NCBI RefSeq assembly: GCF_024347375.1 | Contig: NZ_AP025471.1 | Location: 1,736,001-1,800,000 of the forward strand | Direction: 5' to 3' | Source: Vibrio coralliirubri | GTDB taxonomy: Bacteria; Pseudomonadota; Gammaproteobacteria; Enterobacterales; Vibrionaceae | DNA: 64,000 nt | Shown here: piece by piece, positions 9,201-16,623 of the stretch | Numbering within the stretch: the stretch's first letter is position 1 | How the letters are laid out: each line of letters starts with the position of its first letter | The notes under the pieces: model-generated | Told to the model about the DNA's origin: nothing | The model's database searches: none | The model's input: only the letters and a program-made list of their open reading frames with translations | Position numbers and translations under genes: made by a program

Positions 9201-9418
9201 TGGGTATCCACAGCCGTAACGAAACAACTTACCGTTGGATCGAGAAACACATTCGTGTGGGTAACTGCTACATCAACCGTGACCAAGTGGGCGCTGTTGT
9301 TGGTGTTCAACCATTCGGCGGCCAAGGTTTGTCGGGTACTGGCCCTAAAGCGGGTGGTCCTCACTACCTATACCGCTTTACTGATGTTCATTTTTCTCAA
9401 TCACAAGACAAGGCATAA
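6281..9418 (+). CDS. putA: Bifunctional proline dehydrogenase / L-glutamate gamma-semialdehyde dehydrogenase
   Basis: 1045 residues. It oxidises proline to pyrroline-5-carboxylate with FAD, passing electrons to the membrane quinone pool, then oxidises the semialdehyde to glutamate with NAD. The PRODH barrel (about 190-500) shows SSKSSPAPSVSIKLSALHPR and RLVKGAYWDSEIK; the ALDH domain (about 560-1035) shows CISPWNFPLAIF, FTGSTPTAQRI, the general-base Glu in FIAETGGQNA and the catalytic Cys in SAGQRCSALR. No N-terminal DNA-binding domain exists, unlike E. coli PutA, and the protein stops after the ALDH domain (AGGPHYLYRFTDV), so no fused third domain is present. AAGGA precedes the ATG. The next gene begins 11 bp after the stop and appears to supply the missing domain. 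Confidence 0.97.
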   Translation: MFTATDVLKPEFNEQSLTDLWSLISPLYMVDETQWLEQLLPLATPSESEKQQISEKTTSLIEAIRADKTSIQMIDALLLEYSLDTQEGILLMCLAEALMRIPDSATADALIRDKLSVADWKSHLKNSDSVFVNASTWGLMLTGKVVGLSSKEQSAGQAVNRLVNKLSEPVIRKAMHQAMKVMGHQFVLGRSIAEAQKNGKSMRDKGFTYSYDMLGEAALTTADANKYFKDYLMAIEAVGRDTYVSSKSSPAPSVSIKLSALHPRYEVANEDRVLTELCDTLEQLLRRAVELDVAITIDAEEADRLELSLKLFEKLYRTDLVKGWGKFGLVIQAYSKRALPVLVWLNRLAKEQGDLIPLRLVKGAYWDSEIKWSQQAGFTDYPVYTRKEATDVAYLACARYLLSPSVRGNIFPQFASHNAHTVSAIAVMTEHKDFEFQRLHGMGDSLYNHAMEAYQQSVRIYAPVGSHKDLLPYLVRRLLENGANSSFVHRLVDARCPVAELTQHPVDMLLAFDTLNNTKIPLPPAVFPERKNSYGVNIDIESEAHQFEEQVKGFLNNQWTAGPVINGESLAESMIKADQNVEQVTAPYDRRINVGQVAFANLDHVSAAITGADAAFADWNATSVETKAAALDKLADLMEDNLAELVAICHQEAGKTIHDSVDEVREAVDFCRYYAKQADNLQGFELKGFDGQTRIASRQGRGVFVCISPWNFPLAIFLGQITAALVAGNTVVAKPAEQTSLIAARAVELMNEAGFPAGTIQLLPGRGAEIGSALTSHDAIAGVAFTGSTPTAQRINVSLASRNAKPVPFIAETGGQNAMIVDSTALPEQVVRDVIRSAFASAGQRCSALRVLYIQEDIADRVIALIHGAMDELSVGIPHLHKTDVGPVIDQNAKQKLMAHLENMTNTQKKVAQLSLGTDCEHGDFVPPSAFEIDDISCLKEEQFGPVLHIVRFKASELAQVVDQINQTGFGLTMGIHSRNETTYRWIEKHIRVGNCYINRDQVGAVVGVQPFGGQGLSGTGPKAGGPHYLYRFTDVHFSQSQDKA

Positions 9419-9429
9419 GGAGCAGTATC

Positions 9430-10134
9430 ATGGTTCATCAAGTGACAGGTTTTTCTGATGCTTTGTTAGCGTGGGAACAATGGAATCTTACCGACTTTGA
9501 TCATAAGAGTGCTCAGGTACTTTCATTTAAATCAGAGATCGAAAGCCAATCTGCGCCTCTGGCTGCAGTGGCGACTTATCATCTAGAGCAAGCGTCTGCG
9601 CTGCTTTCTGAACATCACCTAATGGCGGGTCCTACGGGCGAAACCAACGAGTTGTATGCCGCTGGCCGCGGTGTGGCTTTGGTGATTGTTGATGATTGCG
9701 AAGAGAAGCTGCCGGCACTGCAAACCGCAACAGCAATGATTACTGCAGCATTATTGGCAGGTAACAGCGTTCAATTGTGCAGTGATGACGTGCAGTTCAA
9801 CACCTTAATTGCTGATGCTGCAAAACAAGCGAATCTACCAACTAACTTAGTACAGGTTTCATCGTACGACGCTGCTCAACAGCTGCTGTCTTGCGATGTA
9901 CGAAGTGCAGGTTATGTGGGTAATTCACAAACGGCACAATCTATCAATTTACAGCTTGCTAAACGTGACGGTGCAATCGTCGGTTTAGTGGCTGAAACGG
10001 ATCTGGCGACAATGAATGTTGCTAATGATCCACACCTATCGCTGCGCTTCATTACCGAGCGTACGCGAACTATAAATATAACAGCCGTGGGCGGTAACGC
10101 GACCTTGCTCGAACTTGGAAGCGAAGCTCACTAA
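9430..10134 (+). CDS. Stand-alone ALDH-superfamily-like domain, probable split C-terminal domain of PutA
   Basis: A 234-residue protein encoded 11 bp after putA with its own ribosome site (AAGGAG). Segments resemble an aldehyde dehydrogenase Rossmann/oligomerisation fold without the catalytic centre: MAGPTGETNELYAAGRGVAL, TAMITAALLAGNSVQLC, QANLPTNLVQV. The end, RTINITAVGGNATLLELG, is like the conserved C-terminal motif that I recall from long (type B and C) PutA proteins, where an ALDH-superfamily domain closes the substrate tunnel. No Cys/Glu catalytic pair is seen. I infer a subunit that joins PutA in trans. It could instead be a degenerate ALDH with another role. Confidence 0.75.
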   Translation: MVHQVTGFSDALLAWEQWNLTDFDHKSAQVLSFKSEIESQSAPLAAVATYHLEQASALLSEHHLMAGPTGETNELYAAGRGVALVIVDDCEEKLPALQTATAMITAALLAGNSVQLCSDDVQFNTLIADAAKQANLPTNLVQVSSYDAAQQLLSCDVRSAGYVGNSQTAQSINLQLAKRDGAIVGLVAETDLATMNVANDPHLSLRFITERTRTINITAVGGNATLLELGSEAH

Positions 10135-10148
10135 CCTTCAGTAAAATT

Positions 10149-10265
10149 GGCTCTAAGCACTTTTGGTTTCTCCATTTTTGGATTTAACCCATCGTGCTTT
10201 AGAGCCTGAATACCTAACTCAATGCATTTGCTTGCCTTACGGTGAGTGCCTTGCATTGAATTAGG
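10149..10265 (+). promoter_or_regulatory. putP leader with two long hairpins
   Basis: Stem 1 pairs GGCTCTAAGCAC (10149-10160) with GTGCTTTAGAGCC (10194-10206); stem 2 pairs CCTAACTCAATGCA (10213-10226) with TGCATTGAATTAGG (10252-10265), 13 of 14 matched. Neither is followed by a T-tract, so they do not look like terminators; they may protect mRNA or control putP translation. Confidence 0.5.
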
Positions 10266-10299
10266 CATGGAAGGCTTTCTACAAAATGAGGACTATCAA

Positions 10300-11793
10300 A
10301 TGATAGAAAACAGTTTTGCAATAACGACGACGTTCATTGCGTATCTAATTATGATGCTAGCGATCGGTGTTATTGCTTACAAACGTACATCTAACTCAAC
10401 AGACTACTTCCTAGGTGGTCGTTCGTTAGGCCCATGGCCTGCTGCACTTTCTGCTGGTGCATCAGACATGAGTGGTTGGTTGCTACTTGGCCTGCCTGGT
10501 TACGCTTACGCTGCTGGCTTTGAGGCATTCTGGCTTGCTGGTGGCCTACTGGTTGGTACTTGGGCAAACTGGTTAATCAGTGCTAAACGCCTACGTACTT
10601 ACAGTATTACAACTGAATCACTGACGCTGCCTGAGTTCCTATCTCGTCGCTTCAACGATAACTCTAAGCTGATCCAAACAATTTCTGCTTTCTTTATCCT
10701 TTTATTCTTCCTTTTCTACACAAGCTCAGGCTTGGTAGCAGGTGGTAAATTGTTTGAAACGGTATTCGGCCTAGATTACACAACGGCGGTAATCATCGGT
10801 ACCGTATGTGTGGTTTCGTACACTTTGTTTGGTGGCTTCCTAGCGGTATCTTGGACTGACTTGGTTCAAGGTCTACTGATGTCTGCTGCGCTATTGATTG
10901 TACCTATCGCAGCAATGAACGGCGGCCTTGGCCAGCTATCTACTGACCTTCACAACATCAACCCAGAGCTACTCACGCTATGGAATGATGCGAAAGGTGA
11001 GCCTCTTTCTGCTATCGCGATCATCTCGCTAGCGGCATGGGGGCTAGGTTACTTCGGTCAGCCACACATCCTTGCTCGTTTCAAAGCAACGCGTAGCAAT
11101 AAAGACCTAACAACCGCGCGTCGTATCGCCGTGGTATGGACTGCACTGTCTATGATTGGTGCAATGCTGGTTGGTCTGGTTGGTCTTATCTACGTGACGA
11201 ACTCTGGCGCGCCTAAGCTAGACGATGGCGAGAAGATCTTCATGCTTCTTGTGAACGCGATGTTCCACCCAGTAATCGCAGGTATCCTACTGGCGGCAAT
11301 CCTAGCGGCAATCATGAGTACTGCGGATTCACAACTTCTTGTTTCTTCATCTGCAATGGCAGAAGATCTGTATAAGCAAGTTCTGAAGAAAGACGCTACG
11401 TCAGAAGAGATTGTTCGTGTAGGCCGTTTCGCGGTTATCCTAATCTCTCTTATTGCACTTGTACTAGCTATGACGCCAGACAGTTCAGTACTTGGCCTTG
11501 TGTCTTACGCATGGGCTGGTTTTGGTGCTGCATTCGGCCCAGCTATCGTATTGAGCCTGTACTGGTCTCGTATGAACCGTAACGGCGCTCTAGCGGGTAT
11601 CGTGGTTGGTGGTGTGACGATTGTACTTTGGAAACAGTTCACGGGCGGTTGGTTCGATGTGTACGAAATCGTACCGGGAATCATCCTATCGACTCTTTCT
11701 ATCGTTATCGTGAGTCTAATTACGGGCGAGCCTGAAGACGAAGTTAAGAAGCAACACGCTGAGTTCGAGAAGAACCTCGTTGAGCTAGACTAA
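10300..11793 (+). CDS. putP: Sodium/proline symporter
   Basis: 497 residues, solute:sodium symporter family, about 12-13 membrane helices, close to the 502 of E. coli PutP. Seen are the N-terminal DYFLGGRSLGPWPAALSAGASDMSGWLLLG split over two helices, TTESLTLPEFLSRRF, GLGYFGQPHILARF and ILAAIMSTADSQLLVSSSA, which carry the sodium- and proline-binding residues of the family. It imports proline across the inner membrane for PutA. The ATG at 10300 with GAGG upstream is chosen over an in-frame ATG at 10246 because the known family N-terminus starts here and the upstream stretch lies in the leader hairpin. Confidence 0.96.
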   Translation: MIENSFAITTTFIAYLIMMLAIGVIAYKRTSNSTDYFLGGRSLGPWPAALSAGASDMSGWLLLGLPGYAYAAGFEAFWLAGGLLVGTWANWLISAKRLRTYSITTESLTLPEFLSRRFNDNSKLIQTISAFFILLFFLFYTSSGLVAGGKLFETVFGLDYTTAVIIGTVCVVSYTLFGGFLAVSWTDLVQGLLMSAALLIVPIAAMNGGLGQLSTDLHNINPELLTLWNDAKGEPLSAIAIISLAAWGLGYFGQPHILARFKATRSNKDLTTARRIAVVWTALSMIGAMLVGLVGLIYVTNSGAPKLDDGEKIFMLLVNAMFHPVIAGILLAAILAAIMSTADSQLLVSSSAMAEDLYKQVLKKDATSEEIVRVGRFAVILISLIALVLAMTPDSSVLGLVSYAWAGFGAAFGPAIVLSLYWSRMNRNGALAGIVVGGVTIVLWKQFTGGWFDVYEIVPGIILSTLSIVIVSLITGEPEDEVKKQHAEFEKNLVELD

Positions 11794-11842
11794 TTTACAT
11801 TGTAAAACAGATGTGAATTAGCAAAGAACATGAGCTAAAAAT

Positions 11843-11874
11843 AATAGAGTCACTTCGGTGGCTCTATTTTTTTT
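11843..11874 (+). terminator. Intrinsic terminator after putP
   Basis: Eleven-bp stem AATAGAG(T/C)CAC with a TTCG tetraloop (11854-11857), followed by eight T. Confidence 0.92.
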
Positions 11875-12032
11875 GCCTATATCTAAATGCTTTGACCTTG
11901 TGTTGCGTCTGGCAAGTGGAGTGTATTGAGCATGTTTACCTTGTTGGTGACGCTGGCTAAGTCATACTTCTAGGCTCAGAGCATTTCCGTTCCCACTGCG
12001 ATACATTACTCTTGCTAAGAGCCGTTGAGTAA

Positions 12033-12941
12033 ATGAATAGGAAGTTAATAGTGCCTCAAGTAATCCCGAATATTGGCTTTAACCATGAGAAAACGGCGCA
12101 AGCTGAGCTGGAGTTTGTACCCTTGTCTCGGCTCTATTCAGAAAGCAATATTAACCACGATCCTCAATTGCCACATCGTGTCAGCTTCTTCCTGATTCTG
12201 TTTATCGAGCAAGGCTCAGGCACGCACATGGTCGATTTTGAGGACTACTCTTTTAACCAAGGGAGCGTGTTGTTCATTCAAAGAGAGCAGGTGCACGCCT
12301 TTGATTTCAGTAACAAGCCACAAGGCACTGCGGTTTTGTTTACTCAAGCGTTCTTAGACAGCGTTCACGCTAATATGAAGTTGCCAAACTACACGCCTAC
12401 TCATTTGAACAAGGCGCACTCGGCATTGTTGTCACTAGACGAGTTCCACCAAGAGCGGACGCAAAGTATTATTCAGCAAATTATGACGGAGCTGAATCAG
12501 CCAGAATCCGATCCCTTGATTGTGATGTACTTGTTCTCCGCACTAGCCCTGATTCTTCATCGCCTACGACCAGAAGTGAAGCAAGACGCCTTGAGCTTGC
12601 AGCAAAACATTAAGTTTGCCCGCTACTTTGAGCTTCTTCAAAACAACTACCTGCGTGTGCGAGATGCAAACTGGTACGCCAATCAAATTAACACCACCTA
12701 CAAGACGTTGAACCAAGTATGCAAAGTCGCAACGGGGTTAACTGCCAAGCAGATCATCGATTCTTTTACCGTTTTAGAAATGAAGCGTCAGCTGGTAGTA
12801 ACCAATATTACGTCTCAGAAAATGGCATCGGATTTTGGGTTTGAAGACGCCAGTAATTTCGTTAAGTACTTTAAAAATCATACTCAAATGACGCCGAGTG
12901 AGTTTCAAAAGAAGTATTCCAAGCCCTCACTCTCTGAATAG
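12033..12941 (+). CDS. AraC-family transcriptional regulator
   Basis: 302 residues: N-terminal cupin (about 35-110; ILFIEQGSGTHMVDF, YSFNQGSVLFIQREQVHAF) followed by an AraC DNA-binding domain (about 190-295) with a weakly conserved first helix-turn-helix and a clear second one (SQKMASDFGFEDASNFVKYFKNHTQMTPSEFQKKY, read in two parts). It lies directly upstream of the SnoaL-like secreted protein (122 bp gap, same strand), which is the most likely target, though nothing in the sequence proves this. Confidence 0.87.
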   Translation: MNRKLIVPQVIPNIGFNHEKTAQAELEFVPLSRLYSESNINHDPQLPHRVSFFLILFIEQGSGTHMVDFEDYSFNQGSVLFIQREQVHAFDFSNKPQGTAVLFTQAFLDSVHANMKLPNYTPTHLNKAHSALLSLDEFHQERTQSIIQQIMTELNQPESDPLIVMYLFSALALILHRLRPEVKQDALSLQQNIKFARYFELLQNNYLRVRDANWYANQINTTYKTLNQVCKVATGLTAKQIIDSFTVLEMKRQLVVTNITSQKMASDFGFEDASNFVKYFKNHTQMTPSEFQKKYSKPSLSE

Positions 12942-13062
12942 CTAGTAGGTCGACACGAATCATCTAAGGTTCGATATCTACCATTTTTCTGCCTAAATCC
13001 ACTCTGCCGTGAGCCTCTTTCGTTGACTAATATAGTTTCCAAGCCAACGAGAGGACTCAATA

Positions 13063-13968
13063 ATGAAAACAATAACCAACGCATTCCCAACAACATTCAA
13101 AGCAGCTGAATCTACAGCGACGAAACTCAAATCAACACTACTCACGGCAAGCGTACTCGCGGCCTCTATGATTACCGGCACGGTTGCGGCACAAGAGATA
13201 CCTATTCAAGAAAAAGCGGTAGCGGTTATTTCGAGCATTGAAACGGGCGACGCAAAAGCGGTGAGCTACATTAACCCTGAAAAGTACATTCAACATAACC
13301 TAGCGGTAGGTGATGGCTTAGCGGGCTTTGGTGAAGTATTACAAATGCTTCCAGAAGGTTCAGCGAAAGCACAAGTGAAGCGCTCATTTCAAGACGGTGA
13401 TTTCGTCGTAACACACACTGAATACAACTTCTTCGGCCCTAAAGTCGGCTTTGACGTGTTCCGTTTTGAAGAGGGACAGATAGTTGAACATTGGGATAAC
13501 TTGCAAGAAATTGCCAAGCCAAACGCAAGTGGGCGAACTCAATTAGATGGTGCGACTAAAGTCGTAGACCTCGAGAAAACGGATCAAAATAAGCAACTGG
13601 TCAGTGGCTTTGTCAAAGACATCTTGATCGGCGGTGATATGGCGAAGATTAATAACTATATCGACAATGAAGACAGTGCTTACTTACAGCACAACCCAGG
13701 TGTAGCCGATGGCCTAAGCGGTTTGGGTGAAGCTTTGGGGGCGTTAGCAGAAGCGGGCATGCCAATGGTTTATACCGCTAACCATAAGATTTTGGGTCAA
13801 GGTAACTTTGTGTTGTCGATCAGTGAAGGCCAGTTCATGAATAACCACGTCGCTTTTTATGACCTGTTCCGTGTTGATAACGGCAAGATCGTTGAGCACT
13901 GGGACACCATCGAAACCATTCCTGCGCGTTCAGAGTGGAAAAATGACAATGGTAAATTTGGCTTCTAA
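13063..13968 (+). CDS. Exported tandem SnoaL-like (NTF2-fold) protein
   Basis: 301 residues with a signal peptide cleaved near VAA|QE. Two SnoaL-like domains are arranged head to tail: first about 45-150 (KYIQHNLAVGDGLAGFGEVL, FDVFRFEEGQIVEHWD), second about 175-290 (AYLQHNPGVADGLSGLGEAL, YDLFRVDNGKIVEHWD). The matching pairs show an internal duplication. Such folds bind small hydrophobic molecules or act as cyclases/isomerases; no function is assigned here. GAGG precedes the ATG and a terminator follows, so it is probably a one-gene unit. Confidence 0.85.
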   Translation: MKTITNAFPTTFKAAESTATKLKSTLLTASVLAASMITGTVAAQEIPIQEKAVAVISSIETGDAKAVSYINPEKYIQHNLAVGDGLAGFGEVLQMLPEGSAKAQVKRSFQDGDFVVTHTEYNFFGPKVGFDVFRFEEGQIVEHWDNLQEIAKPNASGRTQLDGATKVVDLEKTDQNKQLVSGFVKDILIGGDMAKINNYIDNEDSAYLQHNPGVADGLSGLGEALGALAEAGMPMVYTANHKILGQGNFVLSISEGQFMNNHVAFYDLFRVDNGKIVEHWDTIETIPARSEWKNDNGKFGF

Positions 13969-14002
13969 ACCTAAGTGAAGTTGAAGCAAATATGACTTAT
14001 TT

Positions 14003-14037
14003 AAGCGGTACTTTCATCGAGGAAGTGCCGCTTTTTT
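14003..14037 (+). terminator. Intrinsic terminator after SnoaL-like gene
   Basis: AAGCGGTACTT (14003-14013) pairs with AAGTGCCGCTT (14023-14033, one G-T wobble), followed by a T-tract. Confidence 0.88.
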
Positions 14038-14296
14038 ATTGCTCAATTTGATGGTTAACATGGGGGAGGTACTGTCGTTATAGGATTTTACAATGTAAAT
14101 TGAAACCGAGTGAACGAGAGAAATTGCATGGAAGAGGTTGGACCTTTATGGCGTTTGATGTCAAAAAATGAAATAGAAAAATGGCTATTTTTTGAACTTG
14201 GCGCTCACTTTTGTGATTAGCTCGGTGAATTGTTGAACTGAATTGGACATGATGTGTCAATTGTCAGTAACCACTAAAGACCTATAGGACAAAGGT

Positions 14297-14521
14297 ATGC
14301 CTGATCTCTATTGCAAAGGATGTAAAAAAACAACACTACATAAGTCTATAATGAAACGTTGTGAGTCAGAGCCCGAGACAACCTCTGGCCGTATGATGCA
14401 ATGGACATCAAAGCTATTTAGTGGAAATCTGTATTACGATATGGAAACTCAGCACTTCTGCCGCACGTGTAACTGCCGTTGCGAAACAGGAAGTACTGTG
14501 CCCCAAGTTGGTTTAGCTTAA
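14297..14521 (+). CDS. Small zinc-ribbon-like protein
   Basis: 74 residues with four-cysteine knuckles: YCKGCKKTTLH at the N-terminus and FCRTCNCRC near the C-terminus, spaced as in zinc ribbons. The middle part is polar and unremarkable. A terminator follows 30 bp after the stop. Function unknown; a small metal-binding adaptor is likely. It is separate in strand from the next small gene. Confidence 0.7.
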   Translation: MPDLYCKGCKKTTLHKSIMKRCESEPETTSGRMMQWTSKLFSGNLYYDMETQHFCRTCNCRCETGSTVPQVGLA

Positions 14522-14551
14522 CTTACAGTAAGCGCTCACTAACTTAGATCA

Positions 14552-14577
14552 AAAAACCTCCGTTTTAGGAGGTTTTT
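14552..14577. terminator. Intrinsic terminator, both strands possible
   Basis: AAAAACCTCC (14552-14561), six-base loop, GGAGGTTTTT (14568-14577). It serves the zinc-ribbon gene rightward and the small gene ending at 14584 leftward. Confidence 0.88.
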
Positions 14578-14583
14578 GCGTTT

Positions 14584-14754
14584 CTATGCGGCTTTGAGTG
14601 CTAGCTCAGCATCAATGGCGTCGCCATCAATCTTCACATCCCAACCGTAGTTTGAGTACTCATTTGCTAGTGCTTGAGCAACATCTTTTGATACCGTTAC
14701 GTGTGTCCATGAACCAATACCGTAAGGTTTATATGCGAGTTCTTGCGTTTTCAT
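14584..14754 (-). CDS. Small conserved-looking 56-residue protein
   Basis: Translation begins MKTQELAYKPYGIGSWTHV and ends ELALKAA. The ATG (complement 14752-14754) has a good ribosome site, AAGGATGAC, 8-12 bases upstream, and a terminator lies just past the stop. It is soluble, with no cysteines and no membrane segment. Codon use looks normal for the window. I do not recognise a family; the initiation signals and the terminator are what support it. Confidence 0.7.
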   Translation of the reverse strand: MKTQELAYKPYGIGSWTHVTVSKDVAQALANEYSNYGWDVKIDGDAIDAELALKAA

Positions 14755-15032
14755 AATAGAGTCATCCTTTCTCTTTGATAATTCTATTATTCACTTTGGC
14801 CTATATGCTTTCTTTCGTTTCCGGCTCAACTTATTTGTTAATCGGGTCATTTCTATAATAATTTGTTAATAACTAGAGTTTGATTTATAAGGGCTGTTAT
14901 CTATTTGTATGTATTTATATTTGGTGTGAATATCATCTGTACATTTAGTTTTTAAATGTGTGAGCGAGGTTTTCTTCGATTGCTGTTGGTATGGAATATA
15001 CTGAGCGGAATTTAGAATGTTTAAGGAATGTT

Positions 15033-15521
15033 ATGTCTCAGCATCAGCTCGATCGTATCGATAAAGAGATACTAAGAATTCTGCATATGAAAGGGCGTTT
15101 ACCTGTGGTTGAACTGGCAAAACAGGTCAACCTTACGACGTCACCTTGCTCTGATAGACTCAAGCGATTGGAGAAAGAGGGCTACATCACGGGCTATCAT
15201 GCTGAGCTTTGTTCAGAAAAGCTGGGACTCGATGTTCAAGTCTTTATCCATATTCGTCTCGATCAGACTAGCTTTTCGATCTTCGACAAATTTGCCCAAG
15301 CGGTAGAGATGATGCCTGAGGTGGAAGAGTGCTACTCACTGTCGGGTGACTTTGACACCATGATCAAGGTTCGAGTGAAAGACATGAAGGCGTATCAAGC
15401 GTTTATGGCAACCAAGTTGGGCACCTTACCTGGTGTGATTCAGACACGCAGTGAAGTGGTGATTGAAGAGCACAAAAAGGGTTTTGGCGTGAACCCTGAG
15501 TTGTTGGCAACTCTAAAATAG
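15033..15521 (+). CDS. Lrp/AsnC-family transcriptional regulator
   Basis: 162 residues: winged helix-turn-helix (about 5-60; LDRIDKEILRILHMKGRLPV, NLTTSPCSDRLKRLEKEGYI) and the ligand-binding RAM domain (about 70-150; FDTMIKVRVKDMKAYQAFM, LPGVIQTRSEVVIEEHK). The ATG at 15033 with AAGGA seven bases upstream is chosen over the in-frame ATG at 14991, which lacks a ribosome site. It probably senses an amino acid; the CtlX-type hydrolase 3.5 kb downstream is a possible but unproven target. A strong terminator follows. Confidence 0.92.
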   Translation: MSQHQLDRIDKEILRILHMKGRLPVVELAKQVNLTTSPCSDRLKRLEKEGYITGYHAELCSEKLGLDVQVFIHIRLDQTSFSIFDKFAQAVEMMPEVEECYSLSGDFDTMIKVRVKDMKAYQAFMATKLGTLPGVIQTRSEVVIEEHKKGFGVNPELLATLK

Positions 15522-15559
15522 TGGCCTGCTTTCGCCTTACCAAGGTGATTTAGATATAA

Positions 15560-15592
15560 AAAAATGGAAGCTAATAAGCTTCCATTTTTTGT
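15560..15592. terminator. Intrinsic terminator between lrp-type gene and DUF445 gene
   Basis: Perfect 13-bp stem AAAAATGGAAGCT / AGCTTCCATTTTT with a four-base loop; T-tracts on both strands, suiting the convergent genes on either side. Confidence 0.9.
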
Positions 15593-15632
15593 TGAGCGTC
15601 AGATAAAGAGCGATCCGATAAACTTGTTCGGC

Positions 15633-16337
15633 TTACAGCGTAATGGCCGCAGAGATTAAGCCAATCACACCACCGAATACACCGCCCCAAACAACCAACC
15701 AACCAAGGTGTTTCTTGATCATGGTCTGAACCATCTCTTTAACCAGTTTAGGTGTTAGTTCATTCAAGCGCTGATCGATGATCGCCTCAATGTTCTCTTT
15801 GATTTCATCCATCATCGCAGGTGATTCTAGCTCGTCTTTGATAGCATTTTTTACAGAATCACTCTTGCTGATTTCAATCACAGATTCTTGCATCTTCTCA
15901 ACAAACGGCGCTTTCATTGGTTCTAGTGCTTCTGTGCCACCAAACATTGCTAACATACCGCCAAATTGAGAGTTCTCGATAACATGCACCAGTGAGTCGA
16001 ATGCAGGGTTAAAGTCGATCTTCTGAATCACAGGCTCTAGATTGAGCGACTTTCCTGTCATCTCGCTGCTTAGGAAGCGGTCGATGTTACTTTCTGTAAA
16101 GAATTGCTCCATCATCAGTTGCTTGATGGCTGCCTTGAACTCTTCAAAGCGCGCTGGAATAACGCCAGAACCGTATAGGCCGGGTACTTTCTCGAACAAC
16201 ATGTGAATCGCAAGCCAGTTGGTGATGGCACCAGAAAAGGCGAATAGGCCTGCATAAAGCAAGTATTGGTTTGCTGTCGCATAGCCGCCAGCAAGCAGTG
16301 CTAACGCAATAACGTTAGTTAAGACACTTTTGTTCAT
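15633..16337 (-). CDS. DUF445-family inner membrane protein
   Basis: 234 residues with hydrophobic helices at both ends: about 5-45 (LLAGGYATANQYLLYAGLFA, ITNWLAIHMLF) and about 210-232 (GWLVVWGGVFGGVIGLISAA). The middle is a long charged, probably helical segment. The NWLAIHMLFEKVPGLYGSGVIP region is the DUF445 signature, split here in description. Function is not known for the family. A single gene, facing the lrp terminator. Confidence 0.85.
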   Translation of the reverse strand: MNKSVLTNVIALALLAGGYATANQYLLYAGLFAFSGAITNWLAIHMLFEKVPGLYGSGVIPARFEEFKAAIKQLMMEQFFTESNIDRFLSSEMTGKSLNLEPVIQKIDFNPAFDSLVHVIENSQFGGMLAMFGGTEALEPMKAPFVEKMQESVIEISKSDSVKNAIKDELESPAMMDEIKENIEAIIDQRLNELTPKLVKEMVQTMIKKHLGWLVVWGGVFGGVIGLISAAITL

Positions 16338-16456
16338 GGTTGATCTCTAGAAAGAATATTGCGCGCATTTTAAGAAAAAAACGCCAAGAAAAAAACAAAA
16401 GGATCGATGAAGTTTATTGGACAGGTAGCAAAGAGCACCAAATAGCAGGCATAAAA

Positions 16457-16486
16457 AAGGCTAGCCTCCCCCCGAAGTCTAGCCTT
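16457..16486 (-). terminator. Intrinsic terminator of the ABC exporter gene
   Basis: AAGGCTAG (16457-16464) pairs with CTAGCCTT (16479-16486); the minus strand then reads six T. It lies 138 bp past the exporter stop. Confidence 0.75.
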
Positions 16487-16623
16487 ATTCCAGAACGCGC
16501 AAGCGAGGCGTCTTTGGTGTTAATGTCATTATATAATTACGACATAACATTCTGCCACGTGTAATTTACCGCCAATAAACAAATTGGTGTGAATCACGCC
16601 GCACTTTTAAAATAGCACAAAAA

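Noticed and set aside
9430..10134. Frameshifted C-terminal end of putA
   Set aside because: putA ends at its natural ALDH C-terminus with a stop, and the next frame has its own ribosome site and ATG, so a split gene is more likely than a broken one.
16340..16564. 74-residue frame between the DUF445 and ABC exporter genes
   Set aside because: It contains the minus-strand terminator hairpin and has no ribosome site.
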